A stretch of DNA of 64,000 nt from Schizochytrium sp. TIO01 (GCA_004764695.1 SMSO01000025.1:4504862-4568861); one strand, 5' to 3'. Numbered from the stretch's first letter, positions 1-11,100 are shown. Numbers and translations are program-made. The notes: generated by a model not told the origin, from the sequence alone.

Positions 1-2097
1 TGACCTGCTCGTATGGGTTTGAGAGCGCTCTGCTTGGCGCAAATGAGGTGATGGGTGTGCACCCGCTGCTATGCTAGCTGGACCGTAGGAGGCGCTGCGA
101 TGTAGCTGGGACTAGGGAGGAGCTAGGGGCGCGAAGGAGGCCGAGACGGCGCGCGAAGACATGGAGCTGTACTGTGCTGTACTGCGGAGTGAGTTGACGC
201 GGCGATGACGATCGCCATGGACGCGTTGGGACGTCAAGGGTGTGCGCTCGAAGGGCGGGTACTTGAAGATGGGATCGCGACGATCAGCGAAATCAGCAGG
301 CTACACTTAGACAAGTTACTGGAAAGCGTGTACGCCTGGTCGGCCCGCAAGCAAGCTTGCAGCGACGCGGCACTGGGCGCGTGAATTTTCATCGGTACGG
401 TGCGCGTGGAGGTCGTGGTCGTCGCTAGTGCTCGGGTTCGGGAGTGAGGAGGAAGCGTGTAAGCGAGGGCACCGTTTAGTCGCGATCTCATTTCTTTGCA
501 GGTGAGAAAACCACTGGTTTTCCAGTAATCCTTTAATCTAGAAGACTGCATTTCATTTCACTGCGACATCGCCGCGTTTCCGATGCGACTGCTTTCTTCA
601 TATTCACTTCGCTTCGGCGGCGAGGTCTTTGATTCATTGTTACCCTTTCATCCGCCTCCACGTGGCAGCCCTCCCCATCAATTACTTCCCGAAGCCATCT
701 TTCCCGAAGCATTCGCAGAGGTCCTTCAGTTGCCCAAGATCTTGAAATGTCAGGCCCTGCATTCCAAAATGTAATCAGAATGGCCCCCATATTGCATTGA
801 TTCGTGCATAATAAGCTCCACTTCTCAAGACTCGTCACGATTGGCTTCTCCGGACCCTCGTATCCACACGATTTGTGCATTACATTATCTTCAATGTGGA
901 CAATAGGGTGTTGTTTTCCGTTTGTGACTCTGAGGAAGGTACCTAGGTAGGCTACATCTTAAGCGTCGCCAAGCTTTTGCGTTTCCCGGAGTCAATGCCA
1001 AGGGGTTTGTTTGTGTGGACAGGGCGCTGGTTTTAGATTATCCGGAATGCTGGTGCTCTATGATGATTTGGTTCAACAAATGAGTGATTGTCCAAGGCCA
1101 ATGTAATTCGGAAAAGAGAATTTTTATTTTTTGAATTTAAAGAAAAAAAAAATCGCTGAGGAAGGTTTCTCAAAAGTGTCGAATCGGAAAACGATTGAGT
1201 GCCTACTTCTAACGTTATTATTATGTAGATACTACCGCGGTTTTCAAGCTAAAACAATTTTTAAAACGATCTTCTTTTGAAAAAAGAAAAGAAAGACAAA
1301 ACTTTCATTTTAGAAACAATAAATGAATTCGATGAGCCTAATACCCTATGGATGGCTATATGATTAGTAGAGGGGAAGTTTGAAAAAACTAAAATAAAAC
1401 TCTATGTAGGAAGAGAAAGAACTTTGAAGAGAGGGTTTTGGAAGGACAGAGAAAGGAAAGAGAGAAAAAGAGGAAAAAGATTTTGGGATCGTGATTATTT
1501 ACTCTTTCTCTTTTTCTTTTTTAAAATTAATTATGCAAAGGAACAGATAAGTACTTTAGAAATGACAATCAAAATCGATCCATTGATCATTTCACTCGAT
1601 CAAGCAATCAGTCAATCACTTAAAGGCACGACTCAAGATTAGCGGGCTTGGAAAGAACTTCGGCAACAAATCAGCAAATCGCTTACTCAAGTTTGCGGAG
1701 CCCTGCCTATATCAGGTGCAGAAGAGAGAGTTCGTTGTTCGACCTGATCGACGTGGCGGCAGACTCGGATCGACCTGAACGCTCGAAGTATATCTTCGCC
1801 GTGAAGGCTAGTAGTAACAGGAAGGAAATTCAGAAGGAAGCTTCGGCGACGAGAGAGAAGAGGAGCTGCAAAACACCTATCTCGAGGGAACAGACCGTTA
1901 ATAGATTGTCAAGCGATTGAGTGATCGCCTCCAGAGATTCATCTCGAGAGATTGAGATTCTAGCATAATTGCAACTACTGCAAAATCTATATTCTTGGCG
2001 TGTTGAACTCTTATTCTCCACTCCTGTTCTCTCCACGTCGAGCAGACAATCTTGGCAAATTTGCTGACGTTTTTGCAGTACAAGCCCACCACCAACC
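1..2097. other. Left-end spacer, no firm gene
   Basis: The first 500 bases are GC-rich and the rest is AT-rich. A short ATG-initiated frame of 59 codons lies at 205-384 (+), with a helix-like stretch around LDKLLESVYAW, but it matches nothing I know. Longer open stretches on the minus strand between 234 and 880 look non-coding in composition. TTTCTTTGCAG ending at about 500 resembles a 3' splice site on the + strand, so an exon of a gene lying to the left is possible. The last part (about 1650-2097) is probably promoter and 5' leader of the gene starting at 2098. Confidence 0.5.
2062..2079 (+). promoter_or_regulatory. Probable 3' splice site of a 5'UTR intron before the A-T-R-R gene
   Basis: Just upstream of the ATG at 2098 stands a branch-point-like TGCTGAC followed by GTTTTTGCAG, a good acceptor arrangement. 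Splicing here would leave a short leader before the start codon. The matching donor could not be chosen with confidence. Confidence 0.35.
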
Positions 2098-5000
2098 ATG
2101 ACCGCTATGAACAACGGTACACCTATTCAGGATGCAGACATTGGACCGCGCCTGCAGGTATGGTTTCGTGAACAGGCGAAACGTACGCCTGACCGCGTCG
2201 CAATTTTAAGCAAGAGCCAGAAAATCACCTACAAGGAGCTCGACGAGGCCACTGATCGTCTCGCAGCGATGCTCATTAAGCAGGGCGTTGGCGAGGACTC
2301 CTGTGTTGGCATCCTCATGGAGAGATGCAACGAATACGTCCTTGCTTATATTGCGATCCTCAAGGCAGGTGGCGCATATATGCCCTTGGACCCCGCTTAC
2401 CCTGAGAATCTCCTGCATGACGTTCTCGAAGACGCCAAGCCCTCTGTCGTACTCTGCAAGCGCTCCTTTGTTGCCCGCATGCCCGAATCACAAACTGTTA
2501 TTCTTCTTGAGTCTGCATGGGACCAATGCCTTAGTGCGCTGACACCAGAAGGCCAACAGCTTCTTGATAGCGTTGATAAAACGAACCTCGACGCCCTCGC
2601 TTACGTTGTCTATTCCAGTGGTACCACCGGCAAGCCTAAGGGCATTGCTTGCCCACACCGTGGAGCTGTATTCTCTTACAAATGGCGTTTTGAGAACGTA
2701 CCCTACGATGAAACAAATGGTCCTGAAGTCGAGGCATGCAACGTTTTCTTTGTCTGGGAAATGCTTCGTCCTCTTCTCAAAGGTCAGACCCTTGTTGTCA
2801 TTCCCGATGATGTGATCTATGACCCACCTACTCTTACCAAGTTTCTCGAAGACTTTGCCGTCACTCGCATGCTTTTCACACCGAGTCTCCTTGAGGCCGT
2901 TCTTGACTGCAAGTCCATTGAGTCCAAAGAACTCTTCCATCGTATGCGCGCGCTCAAGACTATCGTTCTTTGTGGTGAAGTAGTCACTGTGGCACTTCAG
3001 GAGCGCGTGAAAAAGAACATGCCCTGGGCTGCTCAGTGGAACCTCTACAGTGTTAGTGAATGCCATGATGTTGCCGCAATCGACCTTGCTGGTGGTGACT
3101 ACGGAACCCGCAAGTACTGTCCCGTTGGTAAACTTTTTGATGGCGTCGAGGCCCACGTCATGGACGAGAATCTTGCACCCCGCCCCATGGGTGAGGTGGG
3201 CGAACTTTATGTCGCTGGTCCCACGTTAGCACGTGGCTACCTCAATCTTGACGAACTTAACAAGCAGCGCTTTCCTGTTGTAGACGGCAAGCGTCTCTAT
3301 AAAACCGGTGATCGGGCACGTGTGCTTCCGAATCGCGAACTTGAGATTTTGGGTCGCTGTGACTCCATGGTCAAGGTGCGTGGCTACTCTGTTGAATTGC
3401 GAGCTATTGAAGCTGCCATTATGGCCCTTGACTCCATGGTGAGCTCATGCGTAGTAATTGTCCAGGGAGACGAAGGTGAAGATAAGTTTGTCATCGCATA
3501 TGTTGTGCTTCGATCCTCCGAGGAAGCATCTTGCCGTAATGTCCGTCTCGCGCTCAAGGCCAAACTGCCTCATTACATGGTCCCCGCGTTTGTCGTGGAT
3601 CTCGATGAGCTCCCTACGCATGAGGTCTCTGGTAAATTGAACAAGAAGGCTCTGCCCCCTGTTGATCTTGCAACAGGTCAAATTGCAGGACGCCAGCGCA
3701 GCGTGTCCACTGAGAATGACTGCACAATGCCTCGCAGTACTCTTGAATTCGAGCTCCATAAGATCTGGTGCAACATCATGAGCATGCAGCAGATAGATGT
3801 GGTGTTTGACTCCTTTTTCGATATCGGCGGTCACTCGCTCTTGGCTGCACGCCTTGTCCAACAAATCAAGGCTGAGCTTGGCCATGATGTCGGCGTTGTT
3901 GAACTTTTTGCCCACTCGACTATTGAAGCTCTTGCGCAATTTATCGAGGACAAGTCCAATATCGGCCACGCAGACTCCCAGCGTAGCTCAGCTTCTGTTA
4001 AGGCCAAGTCGCTCAACCTTAACTCCGAAGTTGACGTGTACGATGCAAGCAAGGCTATTAACGACATCGCCATGCGTGCTTTCTGGCGCTCCACGCATTT
4101 CTCTCAGGTGCGTGCACGCGCTTTCCTCCTTACCGGCGTCACTGGTTTCCTCGGCAGCTTTGTACTTGCCGAGCTTCTCCGCAATCCTGATGTCGATATC
4201 ATTTACTGTATTGTGCGCGCTACAACCCCTAAAGAGGCTTTGGAACGCGTGCAAAAGGCCCTGAAGGACCGTGACATGTGGGATGAGTCCTATGCCGAGC
4301 GCCTCGAAGTCTTTGCTGGAGATGCTTCACTTCACCACATGGGCCTAGACGACGATGACTATGCTGTGCTTAGCACTGGTGTTGATGTTGTGGTGCACTG
4401 CGCTGCAGTAGTAAACCTGGTGTACCCGTACGAAGGCCTTCGTTCGGCCAACGTTATTGGCACTCGCAACGTGATCGAGTTTGCTCTGCATGGTAAGGTG
4501 AAGAAGCTTGCATACATTTCAACCGATGGTATCTTTCCTGATGGCCTTAAAAACTGCAGCGAATCTGACTCAATTGATGACTTTGGCCCAGAGCTCACAA
4601 ATGGGTACGGACAGAGTAAATGGGTTGCGGAAAAGCTTGTGCGACGTGCTATGGACCGAGGCCTCCCTGCGATCATCTTCCGCCCGGGTAATATGGGTGG
4701 TGTTGGCAAGCACTGGAACCCTTCCGACTTCAACTTCCTGGTTCTCAAGGGTTCTTTGGAAGTTGCCGCCGCGCCGAGCGTTCCTGGTTGGATTATGGAG
4801 ATGACTCCCGTAGACTTCGCCTCGCAGGCGATCGTGCAGATCATTCAAGATAAGGAGTCACTTGGTCAGACATACCATGTGACCAACTTTGCCAACTGTC
4901 TCACCGCCAATGAGTACTTTGATGCGATCCGCAACGCAGGGTTTTCTTTAGAGTCCTGCTCGTTGGAAGCTTGGCGCAACAAGGTGATCAACTCGTCGAA

Positions 5001-5967
5001 GCCTTCTTTGGAGAAGTTGCGCAATGCTCTGCTTGGAGGCGCCGCCAACACTGAGGAGTCTCTTCGTGAGCTTTCGACCTTTGACAACTCCTTCTTCGCT
5101 GCACGCTGCAAGCAGTATAGTATGGTGATACCGAAGATCACGACTACCGCCATGCATGAATACGTAGAAGCCTGGCAACAGGCGGGCTTGGTGAGCGAGC
5201 CTGCCTCATTTGCTGGTCGCCCGCTCGCCGGAAAAGTTGCCGTGGTGACAGGCGCTTCTTCTGGCATTGGAGCCGCGATTGCTCGTGCGTTGAGCCAGGC
5301 TGGAGCTAAGGTTGGCATTGGTGGCAGGCGCTTGGAACGTCTGCAGGCTCTTGCTACGGAAATGGAGACGCAGAATGGTATGAAGGTTCTCCCGTTCAAG
5401 GTCGATGTCACGAACCGAGAGCAGGTCGGCGACTTTTACAAGACCTGCGAAGCAGAGCTTGGTCCTGTGGATATCTTCATTAACAATGCAGGTGTCATGC
5501 ATTACACGCGTCTTGAGGATCTCCAGGAGGACCAGTGGCACAAGGAGGTCGATGTAAACTGCAAGGGTCTGCTCAACTGCACTGCGGCAGCACTTCCTTC
5601 GATGCTTGCTCGGGGCAAGGGTCACATCGTGGCTACATCATCCGATGCGGGTCGCAAGGTTTTCCCTGGTTTAGGTGTCTACTCTGCCTCAAAGATGTTT
5701 GTCGAGGGCTTCTGCCAGGCTCTGCGTCTTGAAAATGCTGGCAAGGGGCTTCGTGTCACCACTATCCAGCCAGGTGACTGCCGCACTGAGCTTTCAGCGT
5801 TAACTACAAACGAGTCTGCACGTGCTGAGTTTGCACAGGCTTCCCAGGACCGTGACGTATGGCTTGACCCTGAGGATGTTGCACGCGCGGTCATCTTTGC
5901 GGTGTCTTCGCCTTCGCACGTAGGAATCAATGAGATTCTCATTGAGCCGCGTGGTGCTCCGGCATAA
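2098..5967 (+). CDS. NRPS-like A-T-R-R carboxylic acid reductase, glycine-betaine-reductase (ATRR)-like
   Basis: This 1289-residue single-exon protein carries four domains in order. (1) Adenylation domain, about 20-520: YSSGTTGKPKG at 172-182, YKTGDRA at 401-407, and SGKLNKKALP at 511-520 with the late catalytic Lys. (2) Carrier domain with the phosphopantetheine Ser at 580 in DIGGHS. (3) Thioester reductase with TGVTGFLG at 679-686 and YGQSK at 837-841. (4) C-terminal short-chain dehydrogenase with TGASSGIG at 1051-1058, NNAG at 1129-1132 and YSASK at 1195-1199. There is no condensation domain, so it should activate a free acid, tether it and reduce it. Two reductases in series imply acid to aldehyde to alcohol. 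The same architecture and length are known in fungal ATRR, which reduces glycine betaine to choline; the substrate here is inferred from architecture only. The ATG at 2098 begins just before the normal adenylation N-terminus. Lys2-type aminoadipate reductase is less likely because of the second reductase. Confidence 0.85.
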   Translation: MTAMNNGTPIQDADIGPRLQVWFREQAKRTPDRVAILSKSQKITYKELDEATDRLAAMLIKQGVGEDSCVGILMERCNEYVLAYIAILKAGGAYMPLDPAYPENLLHDVLEDAKPSVVLCKRSFVARMPESQTVILLESAWDQCLSALTPEGQQLLDSVDKTNLDALAYVVYSSGTTGKPKGIACPHRGAVFSYKWRFENVPYDETNGPEVEACNVFFVWEMLRPLLKGQTLVVIPDDVIYDPPTLTKFLEDFAVTRMLFTPSLLEAVLDCKSIESKELFHRMRALKTIVLCGEVVTVALQERVKKNMPWAAQWNLYSVSECHDVAAIDLAGGDYGTRKYCPVGKLFDGVEAHVMDENLAPRPMGEVGELYVAGPTLARGYLNLDELNKQRFPVVDGKRLYKTGDRARVLPNRELEILGRCDSMVKVRGYSVELRAIEAAIMALDSMVSSCVVIVQGDEGEDKFVIAYVVLRSSEEASCRNVRLALKAKLPHYMVPAFVVDLDELPTHEVSGKLNKKALPPVDLATGQIAGRQRSVSTENDCTMPRSTLEFELHKIWCNIMSMQQIDVVFDSFFDIGGHSLLAARLVQQIKAELGHDVGVVELFAHSTIEALAQFIEDKSNIGHADSQRSSASVKAKSLNLNSEVDVYDASKAINDIAMRAFWRSTHFSQVRARAFLLTGVTGFLGSFVLAELLRNPDVDIIYCIVRATTPKEALERVQKALKDRDMWDESYAERLEVFAGDASLHHMGLDDDDYAVLSTGVDVVVHCAAVVNLVYPYEGLRSANVIGTRNVIEFALHGKVKKLAYISTDGIFPDGLKNCSESDSIDDFGPELTNGYGQSKWVAEKLVRRAMDRGLPAIIFRPGNMGGVGKHWNPSDFNFLVLKGSLEVAAAPSVPGWIMEMTPVDFASQAIVQIIQDKESLGQTYHVTNFANCLTANEYFDAIRNAGFSLESCSLEAWRNKVINSSKPSLEKLRNALLGGAANTEESLRELSTFDNSFFAARCKQYSMVIPKITTTAMHEYVEAWQQAGLVSEPASFAGRPLAGKVAVVTGASSGIGAAIARALSQAGAKVGIGGRRLERLQALATEMETQNGMKVLPFKVDVTNREQVGDFYKTCEAELGPVDIFINNAGVMHYTRLEDLQEDQWHKEVDVNCKGLLNCTAAALPSMLARGKGHIVATSSDAGRKVFPGLGVYSASKMFVEGFCQALRLENAGKGLRVTTIQPGDCRTELSALTTNESARAEFAQASQDRDVWLDPEDVARAVIFAVSSPSHVGINEILIEPRGAPA

Positions 5968-7019
5968 GTGTCAACCTTCTTGATACTGACACTGTCGTTC
6001 TCATTGCCATATATATAATTACAGACCTAGAAGTTCCATGATATGCTTGAGATTACACGAAAAGACTAGTATTTTCACCATCAGGAGCTTGTCTTTTCTG
6101 CTTGTTGGCAAGCAAAAATTCGAAACGAAAAAAATAAATAGATTTAGAATTTGAGGGCCTGGTCGGCTGGCTGAATTAGGCAAGCTTCCTTTGCGACCTT
6201 CAATTGCAATAATAATGACACCAATAATTATCCTTATACTCTGAAACCCATGACTTTTGCACGTATTGCTGACTTTTTGTTTTAATGATTGTTACGAATG
6301 ACACAGACCGCATACTTACTTAATCCAATCCGAACAATTATGTCTCCGCCAAAAAGAAGCTGCAGTCTTCCTACCCCGTTTGTCACTGCCAAGAGAAAAA
6401 GAAATAAACTTAGTTTTACTTTATGCGGAGTCAGTGCAAACAAAAATATCATGCAATAAATTTGGGATCAAAACTGGTGTTTGTTACTTCCAGGTCAAGG
6501 ACGAACAAGACGGAGCACCCACTTCAGATTCTTTGAACCCCCGAAACATTAAACATTCGTTGTCGATAATGAGCTGATGTACTTACTTTTTCTCAGGATC
6601 TAGAAACACTAGTGGAATATGTGACAAGAAACGATCAAAAAACAACTAAAGAAATTCATCTCAAGAAAAGAAATACCTTTCTTATAGCTAGATCATTAAG
6701 GAAAAGGAATTTGTATGTCGTTGATGCAGCGACAAAAACTTGAGCATCATACTGTTGCCCAAGATGGTGATGATGCTGGTGGAATACATGATCCAAGATC
6801 GACGCCGAGGTCGCACTTGGGGATTGAGAGGCCCTTGCTTATTGCTTTTGCTTGCATAAAATGAAGTGCCCCACGGAGCTTTATTTCGTGAAGAAAATCA
6901 TTCATTCTTGTCATTAATTTGTGGCGAGGAGAGGTGGATAACGGGGCTGGCCAGTTGAGGCACGCTAGTTTCATTTTTGTGTGTGATGTAATTTTAATTT
7001 GAAAGAAGCGATTTACACT
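5968..7019. other. Convergent spacer between the A-T-R-R gene and CKS1
   Basis: AT-rich sequence with no convincing coding stretch. It should hold the 3' untranslated regions of both convergent genes. Two GTAAGT donor-like words on the minus strand (near 6310 and 6588) lie beyond the CKS1 stop, but I see no exon that they would join. Confidence 0.5.
6133..6138 (+). promoter_or_regulatory. Possible polyadenylation signal of the A-T-R-R gene
   Basis: AATAAA lies about 165 bases after the stop codon, in an A-rich stretch. This is a hexamer match only. Confidence 0.25.
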
Positions 7020-7703
7020 TTACTCCATCACTTCCATGACAGGACCAAATTCGCTCTCGTACTGCTCACGCTCCTCTCTGGCAAGCTCGGGGTCGACCTC
7101 CCCGGTGGTCGGGTCGGTACCAACCGGGCGTCTGAAGAGAAGGATGTGGGGTTCGGGCTTGTGAATGGCATAGTGAGTCCAGCCACGCTGTGTATTCGAC
7201 GTTCAAAGAGAGGCACCCAGAATCAAGTTGACACAGGTGAGCAACATTACAGAAGAGGAGTTAGTCGATTGTCTCTTGTCCTGAGTTAGCAGGCATGATA
7301 ACAAAATGATACCTAAATTATATAACTACCTTGATTCATTACTCGTTGCATTTAGCAAAAGTAGAGAGTTTGATTATTATTCACTTACGCTCTGCTGGAT
7401 GTGAAGGCCACGCCACTCATGCTCCTCAAGAAGACGATCCTTAGGGAAGTTCTTGGCAATCTCCTTGGGGCAGATCACATGTCTGTAGCTGTCTGTGGAG
7501 TGCTCATGGTATGCATATAAATATTAACGCGTGTCAGTTTTTCTGTCTTGGCCTGTCCGTTGCGACAGAATTCTGCAGAATCGAACCCTTCGTAAGACGT
7601 CACAATCGCCGTCCGTTTCTGCCCTTATCCTATTTCCTCACTTACAGATGCCATCAGTGTAGCGATCACTGTATTCAATACGGGATGCCGCGTCGTGAGG
7701 CAT
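7020..7703 (-). CDS. CKS1: Cyclin-dependent kinase regulatory subunit CKS1, three exons
   Basis: CKS proteins bind Cdk and dock phosphorylated substrates. Reading the minus strand, exon 1 is 7703-7646, exon 2 is 7492-7389 and exon 3 is 7187-7020. Both introns start with GTAAGT (7645 and 7388) and end in ACAG (7493 and 7188). Joined, they give 109 residues that align without gaps to the CKS core: YSDRY (11-15), YRHVICP (22-28), [10 protein letters not shown] (45-54), [19 protein letters not shown]. Residues of the phosphate-binding pocket are present: Arg of YSDRY in place of the usual Lys, Arg of YRHV, Ser of QQS, Trp of RGW, Arg of LLFRR. The β-hinge HKPEPH is intact. After RRP an extra acidic tail of about 34 residues runs to the stop; animal CKS ends near here while yeast forms are longer. 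The start is the ATG followed by [11 protein letters not shown]. Confidence 0.95.
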
Positions 7704-9295
7704 TTTGTGTTATATGCAACCGCTGTTGCTGTGGAAACCGCCACAAATTCCTGCTGTGAAATAAATATGTCAAAAATCACAGAAAGGCAAGCAATTCATG
7801 GTGCGCCGGATAATACAATTCATCGTCAGTCCTCCGCTGTTCAAGTTCGTTCTCTCCAACGCCAACACCACGCCGTCCAAGTCCTCCCTCCACCTTCTCG
7901 ACTTCGCCTGAGCAGCAAAGTTGCCCATTGTAGAGTTCTTCCTAGCTGGTCCTTATCCAACTAACTTGCCAACTGAGCAATCGATCGATCAACGAGGCCA
8001 TGCCATTCGCTCTCAAGTACCTCCCAGCCTCTGTCAGCGAGCTCCGCAGCCTCTTCGATCGCGTGAACGCCTTGGCGTCCCCACCACCATTGTCGCGGCG
8101 CCTCTGCGGCCAGCGAGCACCTACCTCGTGCCTGCGAAAGCGGGTTTGTTTGGCTTTCTTGGGATTTCTACGACAAATAACAACAACTTTCAGAGAATCA
8201 GTTTTATTTTTTATTTTATTTTTTTTTTCATTCATTCATTTCATCTCATTTCATTTACGTACTGTTTATCTCTCATCTCAGTCTTTGTGGTTTTTCTTCT
8301 TCTTCTTCTTCTTCTTTGAATCGAGTTTAGGCAATTTACAGTTCATTGCGATGTCTGTTTTGCTCTACTTTCGCTCCTTTTGCTCTTCTGTGTACCTCCG
8401 TATTCTCTATTGTACTCCTCTCTCTCTCACTTTGCCATACGTATTTTATTCATCTGCCATATTGCCTCCCTTCAAAGCTGTGTCTTTTATTGCGCCCTTG
8501 CGGGCGTCTTAAATTCGCGACCCCCTCCCCTCCTAGAGTACTCCATAACAAACCCCTATGCGTACATAACTACGCTTCAGCAAGGCAGTTAGATAGCTAG
8601 CAAAGGCATAGTGGATAGGTAGGAACTCTTAGGCACGGTCGTTTCAACGATTTTTCAAAATATACACGTTTCTGGTATGCATACATGTTAAGGTGGGGAG
8701 GCTTAGCGCCATAAGACACAGGGTATTAAAAGGTTTGGCAAAAGAGCATCGAAATTCCTCGAGGAACTCCGAGACGGTACTCAGAGCTGATTGGCTGCCT
8801 TGGTTCTACAGCAGCAAACCAAATTGACTCCTCTGAATATTCGCTTCCGACATTATGCACCTCTCTCGCTTCCCTATACTGCTAGTACGCATGGCCCCAA
8901 ATGAAGCTAGCTTTCTGTGGAGAATGCGCAGATCGATAAGCCCCCTCCCACATCCTAGGGTGTCGGCAGGCGCGCAATGCCCTGCCCGTCGCGCTACGTC
9001 CGCGCCTGTTGGGTCTCTTTTTAAGCCTTTATTCCCCTCCCTTGCTTGCCCTGCGCTGCGCCCTTGTTTCCGTACACGCAACTCCAATATCGTACAAGTG
9101 AGTTATCCGGTATAGCGCAGTGTACTAAACGCATAATTCACTTGTGGCCTGGCTATAACTCACTTCTGAGGCGCCTTTAGCACGCTTTGCTGCACTTTGC
9201 TGCGCTTTGCGGAGTAGGGCATTTCCGATTGGCGTGCGGAGGGAGGCCTCTCGCGCTTGCTTGCATCCGTCGACAGGCGGCTAGTTCGTGGCGAC
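7704..9295. other. Divergent spacer between CKS1 and mS33
   Basis: Promoter region for two divergent genes. A GC-rich patch (about 7840-8150) includes an ATG at 8000 opening a frame (MPFALKYLPASVSELRSLF...) that looks coding-like for about 50 codons. It then runs into T-rich and (TTC)n sequence where it encodes only poly-Phe. No family is recognised; it could be a first exon or chance. 8500-9290 holds C-rich pyrimidine tracts and no gene that I can support. Confidence 0.4.
8297..8318. repeat. (TTC)n microsatellite in a T-rich tract
   Basis: Seven or more consecutive TTC triplets, preceded by T-rich low-complexity sequence from about 8200. Confidence 0.8.
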
Positions 9296-9874
9296 ATGTT
9301 CTCTCGCGCGGTGTCTCGCGGCGCCGGCATCGCCTCCTCTGCGGCGCTCGCGTCCGCAGCAGGCCGCGGTGCCGCCCTTGCGGCTCATGGTGGCGATGTT
9401 GGCGTCGCTGGCGGCCTTGTGCGCCACTTCGCCCTGGCAGGCCGCATGAAGCGGCGTGAGAAGGAGCGCGTGCGGCGCGAAGGTGGTGTCGTTGGTGACT
9501 CCACCGGCATCCCGTCCGTCTCCCAGGATGCCGAGGTCTTCGCAGCGCAGCAGCGCCTCTTCGGATTCCGCGACGCCGATTCGGGCAGCAACGTGCTCAA
9601 GAAGGAGGAGTCCTGGCAGCGTCGTCTTGAGGTGCAGCGTGCCTGGTTCCCTCCCACTCTCGAGGAGTTCAAGCAGTCTGTGCGCCTTGACCTCAAGCGC
9701 CAGCGCTTCAAGCTCAAGACCTCAGGTGCCCCCGCCGCCGAGATCCAGGAGGTCCAGTCTCTTCTTGAGATCTTCAGGTTCACCCCTGATCAGGCTGCCA
9801 GGAAACAGCGCCTTGTGGTGCTCAAGCGCCGTGGTAAGGGACCCCCGAAGAAGGGCCAGGGCAAGCGCAGGTAA
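9296..9874 (+). CDS. MRPS33: Mitochondrial small-subunit ribosomal protein mS33
   Basis: A 192-residue basic protein. The C-terminal RRGKGPPKKGQGKRR (178-192) is the hallmark tail of the mS33 (MRPS33/Rsm27) family. Upstream are the family's other weak landmarks: a QQRLFG box (85-90) and a WFPPTLEEFKQ box (117-127). The N-terminus MFSRAVSRGAG, followed by Ala/Arg/Ser-rich sequence without acidic residues to about residue 33, is a typical mitochondrial presequence. An in-frame ATG at 9257 would add 13 residues (MLASVDRRLVRGD) containing acids, so I prefer 9296. The protein is longer than animal mS33 (about 106 residues) because of the presequence and an insert near 141-170. It acts in the mitoribosome small-subunit head. 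Confidence 0.85.
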   Translation: MFSRAVSRGAGIASSAALASAAGRGAALAAHGGDVGVAGGLVRHFALAGRMKRREKERVRREGGVVGDSTGIPSVSQDAEVFAAQQRLFGFRDADSGSNVLKKEESWQRRLEVQRAWFPPTLEEFKQSVRLDLKRQRFKLKTSGAPAAEIQEVQSLLEIFRFTPDQAARKQRLVVLKRRGKGPPKKGQGKRR

Positions 9875-11100
9875 ACAACCCCGTGAATGCCTTTCTATAA
9901 TTTGTGCAAACCTTCGATGCATGGACATGATGCAGATGTAGCATTTTAGCCTGCTTAAATGTCCACGTGCCGATTGCACATCAGCACAGATTTATACTTA
10001 TTCTTCGACTACTACTTCGTCCTTTACTACACCTGCTTTCCTTACTACTGATGCATCTGCTTTGGCTTTGGATTTAGCTTCCGCTTTGATTTCTGCTTCA
10101 ACTCAACTCACTAAGATACATTCTGCGGTACTGAAGGAAACACCGATCGTTGACCTGCTGTAAAACGTCTTGTCTGGGTAGATAGACCTGAAATTTACCT
10201 GACTGACGAACTGTCTGGGCTCGATCAATGGGTCATTCCTGCCGTTGGTGGAAGAAATGCTTACTCGGGACGTGCTTGTTGGCGGCCCGTTAGCTTCTCT
10301 TCTTTATTTCGGGGTGGCAAATCTTGCTGGTGAAGCAAGTGGCCGCCTCTTCATACTTGCTCCAATCTGCGCCTCCTACCAAAAAGAGGTGCTGGTTGTA
10401 GCCCATTTTCCCCATCTGTACGATTGGTGTCAGGCAACTGTCTCGACACATGGGCTGCTTGGTTCCTATTTGGACAAGTCTGGATAGGTATGTTTTAGTC
10501 TTCCTCTCGCACTCAGATGCCCTAATTTCCTTTTTACACATGATCGAACAATCTTTAATTGTCCCAATATAGAATCAGAAACTCTACGCTATGTAAGATA
10601 CTAGAGACGTACCCGTAATTGCCTCTCACTTTCCTGGTTCCTATGTATCGTTACATAAAGTCAAAGTAGCATTGTCCTTGGCATATTCTTCCCTTCCATC
10701 TTACCCTTGTTGCTCACAGTCGGTTCCACTATAATCTGCGAACTCTTGTCAGAAACCCAGTGCTAGAAATTCTGATCTCGATCTGACGAAATTTACATAG
10801 CTTTCATAGGGTACTAGAATGAATTTGAATTCCGTCACTTGTCCTATAGGAAACGTTGTGATAAGGAGACTTTGGGTTTGGCTCATGACTTAAGGCATCT
10901 GCACCAATTGTTCATAAGAATGTGAAGTATAAAGCCAAGAAAAGAAGCTCGAGAAGAGCTCACTCATTGCTAGAATAATATTTTTTAATCAACTGTTCTT
11001 TATTTCATTTATCTGCTATCTGTATACACTCACTCGAGTTTCACAGACAAGTTTACGAATAGACGCTACGAAGGCTTACGCGTTGCATGTCTTGAGATGA
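9875..11100. other. Convergent spacer between mS33 and RME-8
   Basis: Mixed-composition sequence with no recognisable gene. An open stretch of about 80 codons at 10245-10487 (+), and another opposite it, lack a good start and show no family signature. The region probably holds both 3' untranslated regions. Confidence 0.5.

Noticed and set aside
2488..3156. Minus-strand frame of 222 codons inside the A-T-R-R gene
   Set aside because: A shadow of an intact adenylation domain on the + strand; no motifs of its own.
7571..7600. tRNA B-box-like word (GGTTCGATTC on the minus strand)
   Set aside because: Flanking bases do not pair as a T-stem and it sits in a CKS1 intron. Other GGTTCGA words (41488, 42076) also fail to pair. 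No tRNA, rRNA or snRNA was recognised.
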